NCBI GenBank assembly: GCA_964467985.1
Contig: CAYXTP010000017.1
Span: 1 to 64,000 of the forward strand
Reading direction: 5' to 3'
Length of the DNA: 64,000 nt
Origin: GCA-2720975 sp964467985
GTDB lineage: Bacteria; Planctomycetota; UBA1135; GCA-002686595
Shown here: positions 44,830 through 53,019 of the stretch, piece by piece
Layout: each line of letters opens with the position of its first letter
How positions within the stretch are numbered: position 1 is the first letter of the stretch
The notes under the pieces: generated by a model
The model's database searches: none
What the model saw: only the letters and a program-made list of their open reading frames with translations
What the model was told of the DNA's origin: nothing
Program-made: the position numbers and the translations under genes

Positions 44830-45560
44830 GGATCCACCTCAAGCTCCAAGGCGTCTTCCAGTGACAGGGAATTCTCGTAGAGAGCCCTGCCGATGATGAC
44901 TCCGGCGCAGCCGATGGCTTGCAGGTGGCGCACGTGATCGAGATCGCGCACGCCACCGGAGGCGATGACCTCGATGTCGGGAAAGTCCGCCACCAGGCCT
45001 GTGTACAGTTCTGCGTTGGGCCCTGCGAGGGTCCCATCGCATTCGATGTCGGTGCACAGGATGCGCTGCGCTCCGCTGCCGACGTACTGGGCGAGGAGTT
45101 CGGATACGGAGAGGGCTTCTTCGACCGTCCAGCCCGCCGTGAGCACCCGGGGGACGCCGTCCTCGCCCACACGGCAATCGAGCGCGAGCACCACGCGCTC
45201 GCCGAACTGCTCAAACAGCGTGCGCGTCACGGCTACGTCTCGGACCGCCAAGCTACCCACGATGACCGCACTGACCCCAGAGTCGAATAGGCGTTGTGCA
45301 TCCTCCAGCCCTCGGATGCCTCCACCGACTTGCACTGGAAGCCCGACTTCGGCCAGGGCCGCGATGGCCGCAATCTGGATGGACTCTTCGCGGCGCGTGC
45401 CGTCCAGGTCGACCACGTGCAACCTACGTGCCCCCGCCGCTTGGAAGCGTCGCGCAACCGCGGCCGGGTTGTGGTCGTACACCGTTTCTCTGTCGAAGCG
45501 CCCCTTCCAGAGGCGCACGACGCGTCCCTTGGACAGGTCGATGGCGGGGAAGATCATCAT
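44823..45560 (-). CDS. hisA: Phosphoribosylformimino-AICAR-P isomerase HisA
   Basis: 245 residues. The ATG overlaps the hisH stop (ATGA), which fixes the start against a longer open frame reaching 45695. Barrel fold with IFPAIDLSKGRVVRLWKGRF (catalytic Asp), LHVVDLDGTRREES, VQVGGGIRGLEDAQRLFDSG, AVIVGSLAVRD, VVLALDCRVGEDGVPRVLTA (catalytic Asp), ILCTDIECDGTLAGPN and VIASGGVRDLDHV. It performs the Amadori rearrangement of ProFAR to PRFAR. Confidence 0.96.
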   Translation of the reverse strand: MMIFPAIDLSKGRVVRLWKGRFDRETVYDHNPAAVARRFQAAGARRLHVVDLDGTRREESIQIAAIAALAEVGLPVQVGGGIRGLEDAQRLFDSGVSAVIVGSLAVRDVAVTRTLFEQFGERVVLALDCRVGEDGVPRVLTAGWTVEEALSVSELLAQYVGSGAQRILCTDIECDGTLAGPNAELYTGLVADFPDIEVIASGGVRDLDHVRHLQAIGCAGVIIGRALYENSLSLEDALELEVDPC

Positions 45561-46150
45561 AGGGCGAGGAAGTTGGCCAGGACCTGGGCCCCGACGATTC
45601 CGGATCGCTCGGGATGGAACTGCACACCGTGGAAGTTGCGCACCTGAACGCAGGCCGGGATCTCCTCGCCGTAGGTGCTGGTGGCGGTCACCCATTCGCC
45701 GGCAGGGGCGGCATAGGAATGCACGAAGTAGTAGTAGGAATCCGAGGGAGTCCCTGCCAGCAAACCGGCACTCTGGTCACCGCATGGCAGCGCGCAGTTC
45801 CAACCCATGTGGGGCACGGGCAGGCCTGGGGCGGCATCCATCGCACGTACCACACCCGGCAGGATGCCCAGCAGTTCCGCGTCATCTTCCTCTGACCTCT
45901 GGAACAGCAGCTGCATTCCCAGGCAGATCCCGAGCACGGGTTGCTCGAGTTGCGTGAGCACGGTCTCAAGCCCTGCAGTGCGAATGCGGTCCATCGAGTG
46001 ACCCGCCGCTCCGACTCCGGGCAGGATCACATGCGATGCCGAGCGGATGACGTCGGCATCACCGCTGACCACCGATTCCCGTCCCAGGCGTGCCAGGGCG
46101 TTTCCAACCGAGGCGAGGTTCGCCCCGCCCGTGTCCACGACTGCAATCAC
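45557..46150 (-). CDS. hisH: Imidazole glycerol phosphate synthase, glutaminase subunit HisH
   Basis: 197 residues from a GTG that overlaps the hisB stop (GTGA). The frame is open further upstream but the homologous N-terminus is VIAVVDTGGANLASVGNAL. Class I glutamine amidotransferase: oxyanion region HVILPGVGAAGHSMDRI, nucleophile Cys in VLGICLGMQLLFQRSEE, and the His-Glu pair in NFHGVQFHPERSGIVGAQVL. It supplies ammonia to HisF. Confidence 0.96.
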   Translation of the reverse strand: MIAVVDTGGANLASVGNALARLGRESVVSGDADVIRSASHVILPGVGAAGHSMDRIRTAGLETVLTQLEQPVLGICLGMQLLFQRSEEDDAELLGILPGVVRAMDAAPGLPVPHMGWNCALPCGDQSAGLLAGTPSDSYYYFVHSYAAPAGEWVTATSTYGEEIPACVQVRNFHGVQFHPERSGIVGAQVLANFLAL

Positions 46151-47235
46151 AGGACCCCCTTGGTGGAGGGCACCTGTCCCGAACCGGTGAGCGCCAGCGC
46201 AGGCCTCAGGGCGCGCGCCACAGCCTTGAAGCAACCCTCCACCATGTGGTGGGTGTTTTCACCGCGCACTTCGACGTGCAGGGTCATGTCCATGGCGTCC
46301 GCGAGGGAACGGAAGAAGTGCGGCACCATCTCTGTTGAGAGCGTGCCGACCAGCGGTTGGGGGAAGGTCCCTTCAAAGCGCAAGAGGCTACGGCCGGACA
46401 GATCGATGAGCGCCGTGGCGGCCGACTCGTCCATGGGTAGCGAGCAGCCGTAGCGCCCAATGCCCGCGCGCTCTCCAAGAGCCCGAGACAGAGCCGTGCC
46501 CAGCGCCAACGCCGTGTCCTCCACCGTGTGGTGGTCGTCAATGTGCAAATCCCCTTGGACTTGCAGATCCAGGGCGAACCCGCCGTGGCGCGAGAGTTGC
46601 TCGAGCATGTGATCGAGGAACCCGATGCCCGTGGATACCGTTGCGGGCCCTTCTCGATCCAGGGTCACAGTCACATCAATTTGAGTTTCCTTGGTTGCGC
46701 GCCGATGGGTTGCAGTGCGCAGGGTCCCCTTGACGGCTTGCACGACGTCGGGCCAGGTCATGGCGGAATCGTTAGCCGGCATCGTCCCGTTGCGTTTCAG
46801 CAGCAGTCCCTGGATGCCGAGGTTCTCGGCCAGACCGATGTCTGACTCTCGGTCGCCGATGACGAATGATCGTGCGGCGTCGAAGCCGCGGATCAAGGTG
46901 TCCCGCATCAACCCGATGCTCGGCTTGCGGCACGCGCATCCATCCTCGGGTCGGTGGGGGCAGACCAGGACTTCGTCGAATTCGATGCCTTGGGATGCGA
47001 ACAACTCGATGAAGGCGGTGTGTACACGCTCGTAGTCGGCGGTTGGGAAAGAGGGCGTGCCCAGACCGTCCTGGTTGGAGACGACGACGAAGCGGTAACC
47101 CGAATCCCGCAGGCGCAGCAAGGCGGGGATCACGCCCGGGACCAGGGCCAGCTTCTCCAGACTATCGACTTGTTCGTCCTCGGGTTCTGCGATCAAGGTC
47201 CCGTCTCGGTCGATGAAGAGGATGGCGCGGCTCAT
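46147..47235 (-). CDS. hisB: Bifunctional histidinol-phosphatase/imidazoleglycerol-phosphate dehydratase
   Basis: 362 residues, ATG overlapping the hisC stop. The N-terminal HAD phosphatase (~1-165) has ILFIDRDGTLIAEPEDE (nucleophile Asp and acid Asp), VVVSNQDGLGTPSFPTADYE, zinc-loop VCPHRPEDGCACRKPSIGL and FVIGDRESDIGLAENLGI. The C-terminal IGP dehydratase (~170-355) has the two metal motifs HHTVEDTALALGTALSRALG and THHMVEGCFKAVARALRPAL, plus GIGFLDHMLEQLSRHGGFAL. The fusion is the enterobacterial/Bacteroidota HisB form; most other bacteria have separate genes. Confidence 0.96.
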   Translation of the reverse strand: MSRAILFIDRDGTLIAEPEDEQVDSLEKLALVPGVIPALLRLRDSGYRFVVVSNQDGLGTPSFPTADYERVHTAFIELFASQGIEFDEVLVCPHRPEDGCACRKPSIGLMRDTLIRGFDAARSFVIGDRESDIGLAENLGIQGLLLKRNGTMPANDSAMTWPDVVQAVKGTLRTATHRRATKETQIDVTVTLDREGPATVSTGIGFLDHMLEQLSRHGGFALDLQVQGDLHIDDHHTVEDTALALGTALSRALGERAGIGRYGCSLPMDESAATALIDLSGRSLLRFEGTFPQPLVGTLSTEMVPHFFRSLADAMDMTLHVEVRGENTHHMVEGCFKAVARALRPALALTGSGQVPSTKGVL

Positions 47236-48305
47236 CGGACGGGCACCTCACCGGCGAGTCCCGCTAGCAGAGTGGCGAGACTCTTGTCGTCGCCAATGCT
47301 GACGCGAATGCAGCCCTCCAGTCCAGGCACGCGACTGCGGTCCCGCACGACGACATTGCAGTCCGCGCAGCGTTGCAGGAACAGACGAAGATCCGTGGCT
47401 CGCAGCAGGAGGAAGTTGGCATCGGAGGGGAAGACGTGGGCCACGATGGGGAGAGCGGCGAGATCGCGCGCGAACTGCTCACGCCGAGTGCGCGTGTCAT
47501 TGGCTCGGTTGCGCATGCGTTCGACGTTGGCGGGCGTGAGCAGGGGCGCCACGGCCTCAATCGTGGGCGTGCTCAGGGGGTAGGGTGCGCGGATTTTTTG
47601 CAGCAAGCGGATGATGGCGGGCTGGGCGAATGCCATTCCGAAACGGGCGCCGGCCGAACCCCAGGCCTTGGAGAGGGTGCGCAGGACAACGAGGTTGGAG
47701 AATTCCTCTATTCGCTCGACGAGGCTGGGCGACGACGAGAACTCGACATAGGCCTCATCCAGAATCACCAGAGCCTGTCCCTCGACCTCAGCACAGATCT
47801 CGGCCAACTGGTCGGCCTCCAGCGAGGAGCCGGTGGGGTTGTTCGGCGAGCAGAGGAACACCAGCTTCAGGCTCTCGCCGCTGGCCCTGCAAGTCTCCAG
47901 CAGATCCTGTGTGGGAACGCTGAAGCCACCGCCCGACGCTTGCTGGGTGGCTTCCAGCACGCCCGCTCCCTGGATGCGCGCGCTGATCTCGTACATGGCG
48001 TAGGTGGGCGGGGTGATCAGGATCGAATCCACGCCCGGCCGACAGAACGCGCGCATCAAGAGGTCGATGGCCTCGTCCACGCCGCGCACCATCAAGATGG
48101 ATTCCTCGCGGGTGCCGAACACCGCGGCTGCCGCAGCCAATAGTTGTGGCGGTTGCGGATCGGGATAGCGCGCGAGAGCGCCCGAGCCTTCGTTGGCATC
48201 CAGGTAGATCGCCGAGTCCGCGATGGGGGTCAACGAACGCGCCGATTCGTAAGCCTGCAGGCCGATGATCTCGGGCCGCGCGAGTTGTTCGATGCTGCGC
48301 TTCAC
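47232..48305 (-). CDS. hisC: Histidinol-phosphate aminotransferase HisC
   Basis: 357 residues from a GTG overlapping the hisD stop. The frame is open to 48800 but only as a shadow of hisD. Fold type I PLP enzyme: IYLDANEGSGALARYPDPQ, LMVRGVDEAIDLLMRAFCRP, FLCSPNNPTGSSLEADQLAE, LVILDEAYVEFSSSPSLVER (Asp/Tyr for PLP), and the PLP lysine in LVVLRTLSKAWGSAGARFGM. It transaminates imidazole-acetol phosphate to histidinol phosphate. Confidence 0.96.
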   Translation of the reverse strand: MKRSIEQLARPEIIGLQAYESARSLTPIADSAIYLDANEGSGALARYPDPQPPQLLAAAAAVFGTREESILMVRGVDEAIDLLMRAFCRPGVDSILITPPTYAMYEISARIQGAGVLEATQQASGGGFSVPTQDLLETCRASGESLKLVFLCSPNNPTGSSLEADQLAEICAEVEGQALVILDEAYVEFSSSPSLVERIEEFSNLVVLRTLSKAWGSAGARFGMAFAQPAIIRLLQKIRAPYPLSTPTIEAVAPLLTPANVERMRNRANDTRTRREQFARDLAALPIVAHVFPSDANFLLLRATDLRLFLQRCADCNVVVRDRSRVPGLEGCIRVSIGDDKSLATLLAGLAGEVPVR

Positions 48306-49612
48306 GCCCGCTTCTCCGCATTTTCCCGCAGTCGCCGCAAGCGCACGCTGACCGCTTCGGTGTGGGCGCGTAGGCCTTCCGACTCGCTCAGGCGTTCCAC
48401 CACGGGGCCGATCGCCCGCAGCCCATCGGGTGTGAGCTCCTGGACCGAGATCGTCTTTTGGAAGGCGCTCACTCCCAGGCCACTGTGGGCGCGGGCCTGG
48501 CCGTAGGTGGGCAGCACGTGGTTCGTGCCGCTGGCGTAATCGCCCACGGATTCCGGGGCCCAGGGTCCGAGGAATACAGAGCCGGCGTTCTGCACTCGGT
48601 CGAGCCAACGGCGGGGATCTCGCACCTGCAGGATCAGGTGCTCCGGGGCATAGCTGTTCGAAACGTCCAAGGCTTGCTGCAGATCGGCGCTGATCACCAA
48701 GCAGGAGGCGGCCAGGGATTGACGAGCCACATCCCGGCGCGGGAGGAGGGGCAGGCGCGCTTCGAGCTCCTTCTCCACCCGGTCCGCGAGCTGCTCGCAA
48801 GTCGTGACGAGCACCACCTGGGAGTCGGGACCGTGTTCCGCCTGGGAAAGGAGATCCGCGGCGACAAAGGTCGCGTCCGCTTGTTCGTCTGCGATGACGA
48901 GCACCTCCGACGGGCCCGCGGGCATGTCAATCGCGGCCCCGTCCGGGTCCGCGGCCACCTGGTTCTTGGCCTCGGTCACCCAGGCATTGCCCGGTCCGAA
49001 GATCTTGTGGACCTGTGGAATGCTCTCGCTGCCGTAGGCCATGGCCGCGATGGCCTGGGCGCCACCGACCTTGAACACGGACTCGATGCCACACAGGTCC
49101 GCGGCGAGCAGCACGTGCGGGTCCACAGTCCCATCGGCTCGTGGGGGAGTGCAGACGATGCACAGTTCGCAACCCGCGATGGCAGCCGGGATCCCGATCA
49201 TCAGCAGGGTGGAGAAGAGCGGTGCGCTGCCGCCGGGTACGTAGGCCCCGACTCGCGGGACGGCAACCGTGCGTCGCTCGCAGCGGATGCCCGGTGCAGT
49301 TTCCATGTCGATGGACTCTGTTTTCTGGGCCAGGTGAAAGGCCCGGATCTGGTCGTGGGCGACCTGCAAGTCGGAGAGCGTCTGGGCATCGACCTCGTTG
49401 CGCGCCGCCTCGCGTTCCTCCTCGGAGACGGCGAACCGATCCATGCTCACCCTGTCGAGGCGCTGGCTCAATTCGCGCAGCGCCTGGTCCCCGCCCTGCC
49501 GAACCTCGGCGAGGATTTCGCGCACATCCTGCGCGACCCGGCTATCCGCCCTCAAGGCGGGTCGACGGATGACGGGAGCACTGCCAGGTTGTGTGGGCAA
49601 GCGGCGCAACAC
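48302..49612 (-). CDS. hisD: Histidinol dehydrogenase HisD
   Basis: 436 residues, GTG start one base after the hisG stop. Contains VPRVGAYVPGGSAPLFSTLL, FKVGGAQAIAAMAYGSESIP, VHKIFGPGNAWVTEAKNQVA, IDMPAGPSEVLVIADEQADA, DLLSQAEHGPDSQVVLVTTC (zinc/catalytic Gln-His), YAPEHLILQVRDPRRWLDRV (catalytic Glu-His) and GDYASGTNHVLPTYGQARAH. It makes histidine from histidinol by two NAD-dependent oxidations. Confidence 0.96.
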   Translation of the reverse strand: MLRRLPTQPGSAPVIRRPALRADSRVAQDVREILAEVRQGGDQALRELSQRLDRVSMDRFAVSEEEREAARNEVDAQTLSDLQVAHDQIRAFHLAQKTESIDMETAPGIRCERRTVAVPRVGAYVPGGSAPLFSTLLMIGIPAAIAGCELCIVCTPPRADGTVDPHVLLAADLCGIESVFKVGGAQAIAAMAYGSESIPQVHKIFGPGNAWVTEAKNQVAADPDGAAIDMPAGPSEVLVIADEQADATFVAADLLSQAEHGPDSQVVLVTTCEQLADRVEKELEARLPLLPRRDVARQSLAASCLVISADLQQALDVSNSYAPEHLILQVRDPRRWLDRVQNAGSVFLGPWAPESVGDYASGTNHVLPTYGQARAHSGLGVSAFQKTISVQELTPDGLRAIGPVVERLSESEGLRAHTEAVSVRLRRLRENAEKRA

Positions 49613-49613
49613 T

Positions 49614-50522
49614 TCAGTCCACCACCTTTTCGATGGGCATCACCAGGATCGAACTGGCACCGAGGGACTTGAGGCGTTCCATTGTCTCCCAGAACACGTC
49701 TTCGCTGGTTACCGCGTGGACTGCACAGCGGTCGCTGCCGTCTCCGAGCGGCAGAACCGTCGGCTCTTCCATGCCCGGAAACAGCAGCTTGATCTCAGCT
49801 AGCGCCGAGGTCGGCGCATGCATCATCAGATACTTGCGTTGCTTGGCTTCGAGCACCCCGTGGATACGTTGCAGGATGCGCTGCAGTGTCGCCTCCCTTT
49901 GCTCCGGGATCGGGCGTGAGGTACGGACCAGGACGCTCTCGCATTCGAGGATGCGATCGGTCTCGCGCAGGCCATTGCTTACCAGCGTCTGCCCGGACGC
50001 TACCAGATCGCAGATGGAATCCCCGATTCCTAGCGCAGGCGCGAGTTCAACGGATCCCCGCAGCGTTACGGCTTCCGCATCGACACCTTGGGCGGTCAGC
50101 CAGCGCGAGAGCAAGCGCGGGTAGGAGGTGGCGATGCGTTGACCCGCCAGCGTTGCGGAGCCTTCGTACGCCTGGCCGTCCGGGACCGCGATCGAAAGCC
50201 TGCAGCGACCGAAACCAAGCTTGCGCACGATCTCAGTGGGCGCGGGCTGCTCCCCCTGGGTCTTGGAGAGTCGCCGTAGCAAGCCCTCTTCGAGGGCGTT
50301 GGTTCCCACGATCCCCAGGTCGCACACACCATCGATGAGGTGTTCGGGAATGTCGTCGTGTCGAATCAGCATCACCTCGACCGGGAAGTCATTGGCCCGC
50401 CAAGTAAGGCGTTGCTTCCCATTCTCGAAGTCGAAGCCACAACGCTTCAGCAGGTCCAATGACTTCTCGCTCAGGCGACCGGAGCGTTGAACCGCAATGC
50501 GAACGTTTTCTCTCTCACTCAT
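49614..50522 (-). CDS. hisG: ATP phosphoribosyltransferase HisG (long form)
   Basis: 302 residues, ATG overlapping the stop of the upstream regulator (ATGA). Periplasmic-binding-like catalytic domains: VRIAVQRSGRLSEKSLDLLK, MLIRHDDIPEHLIDGVCDLG, and PRPP loop SICDLVASGQTLVSNGLRET. A C-terminal regulatory domain of ~75 residues (KYLMMHAPTSALAEIKLLFP to the end) identifies the long HisG, which is feedback-inhibited by histidine and does not need HisZ. No hisZ is present, as expected. First committed step of the pathway. Confidence 0.96.
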   Translation of the reverse strand: MSERENVRIAVQRSGRLSEKSLDLLKRCGFDFENGKQRLTWRANDFPVEVMLIRHDDIPEHLIDGVCDLGIVGTNALEEGLLRRLSKTQGEQPAPTEIVRKLGFGRCRLSIAVPDGQAYEGSATLAGQRIATSYPRLLSRWLTAQGVDAEAVTLRGSVELAPALGIGDSICDLVASGQTLVSNGLRETDRILECESVLVRTSRPIPEQREATLQRILQRIHGVLEAKQRKYLMMHAPTSALAEIKLLFPGMEEPTVLPLGDGSDRCAVHAVTSEDVFWETMERLKSLGASSILVMPIEKVVD

Positions 50523-50857
50523 GAGTCGTTCCCCTCTGACTGTCCCACCTGGCGATCGAGGGCCGCGCGGTAGCCGCCTTCCCCCTGCCTCAAGCAGCGG
50601 CCGACGCGTGTGATCGTGGCTGTGCTGACACCCGTGCGGTCGTGAATCTCGCGGTAGGCGATGCCCTCGTCCAGAAGCTGCGCGACGACCCAGCGGTCCG
50701 CCAAGGCCTCCAATTCCGCGGGCGTGCAGAGGTCGGCGAAGAAGCGACGACTCTCCCCAATCGAGGGCAAAGCCAGCACAGCGCGGTAGAGTTCATCCGT
50801 CGGGGCGTCAGGTTGATCGGCGGAGGGGGCCGACCGGGGCAGGGGGCGGTGTTTCAT
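50519..50857 (-). CDS. TrpR/YerC-family DNA-binding regulator at the head of the his operon
   Basis: 112 residues, ATG start. An N-terminal Pro/Ser-rich tail precedes a TrpR-like helical domain: LYRAVLALPSIGESRRFFAD, LCTPAELEALADRWVVAQLL, and the helix-turn-helix GIAYREIHDRTGVSTATITR followed by VGRCLRQGEGGYRAAL. This is the YerC/YecD branch of the Trp-repressor family. Its stop overlaps hisG, so it is translated with the operon and probably regulates it. The effector, perhaps histidine, is inferred from context only. A 22-bp palindrome lies 23 bases upstream of its start. Confidence 0.85.
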   Translation of the reverse strand: MKHRPLPRSAPSADQPDAPTDELYRAVLALPSIGESRRFFADLCTPAELEALADRWVVAQLLDEGIAYREIHDRTGVSTATITRVGRCLRQGEGGYRAALDRQVGQSEGNDS

Positions 50858-50879
50858 GGGCGAAGAGGGGTGCGTAGGC

Positions 50880-50901
50880 GTGTGATATCAGGATATCACA
50901 C
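50880..50901. promoter_or_regulatory. 22-bp palindromic operator candidate before the his operon
   Basis: Perfect palindrome GTGTGATATC-AG-GATATCACAC, 22 bases upstream of the yerC-like start on the his-operon side of a divergent intergenic region. The length and symmetry fit a TrpR-family dimer site, and the position near the start fits repression. Binding is inferred. Confidence 0.6.
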
Positions 50902-50983
50902 AATCACGACTTGTCCACCTAGCTCATCCACGCCCTGGTCCGCTGCCCAGGCCTGGATCAGGGCCCGAATCATGCCGGGCTAA

Positions 50984-51004
50984 TTGTATTAAAGTATGAT
51001 ACAA
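50984..51004. promoter_or_regulatory. GntR (YtrA-type) operator candidate
   Basis: Inverted repeat TTGTATTA-N5-TGATACAA (7 of 8 positions symmetric) ending 8 bases before the GntR start codon. YtrA-subfamily regulators typically bind such TA-rich dyads in their own promoters. Autoregulation is inferred. Confidence 0.6.
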
Positions 51005-51012
51005 AGAGGCCT

Positions 51013-51411
51013 ATGCTGACGATCCGGCTCGACTCCTCCCAGCCCATCGCCGACCAACTGGTCGCCGGTTTGCGCTGCGCAATCGCTCGGCGCGAAGTAC
51101 TCGCCGGAGACGCACTGCCCACCGTTCGCCAACTGGCCGCTGATCTCGGCATCAACATGAACACGGTCTCCCGGGCCTACCGCGTACTCGAGGCCTCCGG
51201 CCTGGTGACCACGGTGCGCGGTCGCGGCACGGTCGTGTCGGCCGACCGCGAACACCCGCCCGCGAATGCTGTCGAGGCGCACGAGACGCTTGTGCGTGCG
51301 GCTCGCAACGTCTTGGCCGACCTCCGCCTGGCCGGTCTGCGCCGTGGGGACGCCCGGTCCCTGATCCAGCAGGAATTCGACGTCATCTGGCAGGTGGAAG
51401 GCCAATCCTGA
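51013..51411 (+). CDS. GntR family regulator, YtrA subfamily
   Basis: 132 residues, ATG. Winged-helix domain: PIADQLVAGLRCAIARREVL, AGDALPTVRQLAADLGINMN, TVSRAYRVLEASGLVTTVRG and RGRGTVVSA. The short C-terminal part (~45 residues, two helices) is the YtrA type with no ligand-binding domain. YtrA regulators usually control a co-transcribed membrane protein or ABC transporter. Here the downstream gene starts one base inside the stop codon (TGATG), so the two are coupled. A TTGTAT/ATACAA dyad lies right upstream. Confidence 0.9.
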   Translation: MLTIRLDSSQPIADQLVAGLRCAIARREVLAGDALPTVRQLAADLGINMNTVSRAYRVLEASGLVTTVRGRGTVVSADREHPPANAVEAHETLVRAARNVLADLRLAGLRRGDARSLIQQEFDVIWQVEGQS

Positions 51412-52217
51412 TGGACTGGTTCGATCGCCTCTATCCAGCGGGCATGGTGCTTCTGCCTGCCCTGATCTCCATGCGCACACCGGCTCACCCGTCTGCCGCC
51501 GCGGACGCGCCTGAGAAAACACGCCGCCTTTATCGATTCACCATGGCGGCCTTGTTCATCCACGTCGTGGTCACCCTGTTGTTCGAGGGCTTTCAGCAGG
51601 AACGTGGGGGGCTCAGGGCCGCATGGGTCTTCGCGTTCCCGTTCTTCAGCTTCTTTGGACTCTGGTTCGGTCTGGCCATGCCCGCTCTCGCTGCGCGCGG
51701 TCCCGGGTGGAGCTCCAATCCTCATCCGTCCGAGCAGCGCAGTGCATCCCTCGTGTCCCGCCACACCGATGTGGAATCGACGTTGCCCGTAGGCGCTTGG
51801 GTGTTTGGGTGGAGTCTCTACGCGCTGTGCGTGGGGGCCATGTTCTGGTCATTGGGTGTCGGGGCCCAGCCACTCTTGAGCCTGGGCCTCTTGATGTGGC
51901 CGGCGTTCTTGCTGGGGGTGCGAGCCGTACGCACCGAGGCCGAACCGCGGGACGCTGGGGGCTCCAAAGAACTCGCCGAGGCCTACGCCGGTCTGCGCCG
52001 TTATCGCGCCTGGTGTTTCTATTGGTGTGGAGCCCTGGGTACCGGCGGAGTGACCGTAGGTGCGGTTGCGGTCGCGATCGAATGGGTGTATTCGGGCCTG
52101 GTGGGGGGAATTGCAGGTAGCCTGGTCGGCTTGCTCGGGGGGCTGATGGGTACCCTGGCATCCTTCAAGCGGGCGCGCATCAACGTCCTGCTGCACGACC
52201 TCTCGCGGGCCGAGTAG
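51411..52217 (+). CDS. Integral membrane protein coupled to the GntR regulator
   Basis: 268 residues, ATG overlapping the gntR stop. About six hydrophobic helices: RFTMAALFIHVVVTLLFEGF, AAWVFAFPFFSFFGLWFGLA, GAWVFGWSLYALCVGAMFWS, a hydrophobic LSLGLLMWPAFLLGV, YWCGALGTGGVTVGAVAVAI and GLVGGIAGSLVGLLGGLMGT. The arrangement resembles DUF1648/DUF5808-type proteins that are frequently paired with YtrA-like regulators, often in cell-envelope stress modules. No catalytic motif. Function unknown. Confidence 0.7.
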   Translation: MDWFDRLYPAGMVLLPALISMRTPAHPSAAADAPEKTRRLYRFTMAALFIHVVVTLLFEGFQQERGGLRAAWVFAFPFFSFFGLWFGLAMPALAARGPGWSSNPHPSEQRSASLVSRHTDVESTLPVGAWVFGWSLYALCVGAMFWSLGVGAQPLLSLGLLMWPAFLLGVRAVRTEAEPRDAGGSKELAEAYAGLRRYRAWCFYWCGALGTGGVTVGAVAVAIEWVYSGLVGGIAGSLVGLLGGLMGTLASFKRARINVLLHDLSRAE

Positions 52218-52284
52218 AGCCTCATGGGTCGCCAGGGCGAGCGTGCTGGACCGAACGGGTGCACAGGCCCGGAGCTCTTGCGGG

Positions 52285-53019
52285 TCAGGAATTCGCCCGC
52301 TTCTTGAGGAACGGCACGATCATGGGGACCCGACTCTGATAGGAGCGGTAGTCGTCGCCGTGGGCCTTGAGCAGGTCGCGCTCCTCGATGTGCAAGGCGA
52401 CCAGGATGTAGACCGTCGTCATGCCCGCGAACAGCAGCCGTCCCTGGCTCATCTGCGGAGCTGCCCAGAAGGCGACGATGAAGCCCAACATCAGCGGGTG
52501 GCGTACAAAGCTGTAGAAGAACCTCTCCACGTACGCCGGCTCGGTGTACGGCTTGCCCTGCAGGTGCATGGTCACCTGCCGCATTCCGAAGAGGTCGAAG
52601 TGATCGATCATGAAGGTGGCCAGTAGCACGATTCCCCACCCGAACCAGAACACCGTCCAGAGCACTGCAGCGCCCGAAGCCCCAACGCTCCAAACCAGTT
52701 CGGGCATGGGACGCCACTGCCAGAACAACACGATGAATAGCAGGTTGGTGACCATCACGTAGGTACTGCGTTCAGCGATGGGCGGAATGATCTTCGTCCA
52801 GCTTACTTTGAACGCCGGCCGGGCCATCAGCGTGTGCTGAACGGCAAACACGGCCAGCAGGGCGGTGTTGATCCCCAAGGCCGTGGTCAGGCTTCCGACT
52901 TCACCCCCGTCGATTCCCCGAGGCACGACGAGGTTGCCGACGAATCCAATCGCGTACAGGAACACGACCAGAAACAGTGCGTAGCTGACGAGCCCATACA
53001 GAAAGATCAAGATCCTCAT
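52285..53019 (-). CDS. mddA: Methanethiol S-methyltransferase (MddA-like, NnrU/isoprenylcysteine-methyltransferase fold)
   Basis: 244 residues, ATG start. Five or six membrane helices. Features shared with MddA: SYALFLVVFLYAIGFVGNLV, FAVQHTLMARPAFKVSWTKI, ERSTYVMVTNLLFIVLFWQW, and the C-terminal methyltransferase segment FFYSFVRHPLMLGFIVAFWA followed by LHIEERDLLKAHGDDYRSYQ. The RHP and EExDL motifs bind SAM in this membrane methyltransferase superfamily. MddA converts methanethiol to dimethyl sulfide. The identification is from recalled family motifs; a related isoprenylcysteine-type methyltransferase is the alternative. It has no clear operon partner. Confidence 0.8.
   Translation of the reverse strand: MRILIFLYGLVSYALFLVVFLYAIGFVGNLVVPRGIDGGEVGSLTTALGINTALLAVFAVQHTLMARPAFKVSWTKIIPPIAERSTYVMVTNLLFIVLFWQWRPMPELVWSVGASGAAVLWTVFWFGWGIVLLATFMIDHFDLFGMRQVTMHLQGKPYTEPAYVERFFYSFVRHPLMLGFIVAFWAAPQMSQGRLLFAGMTTVYILVALHIEERDLLKAHGDDYRSYQSRVPMIVPFLKKRANS

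Noticed and set aside
45561..45695. Upstream extension of hisA
   Set aside because: It overlaps hisH in another frame; the ATGA junction and the homologous N-terminus place the start at 45560.
48306..48800. Upstream extension of hisC
   Set aside because: A shadow of hisD on the same strand; the HisC fold begins at the GTG overlapping the hisD stop.
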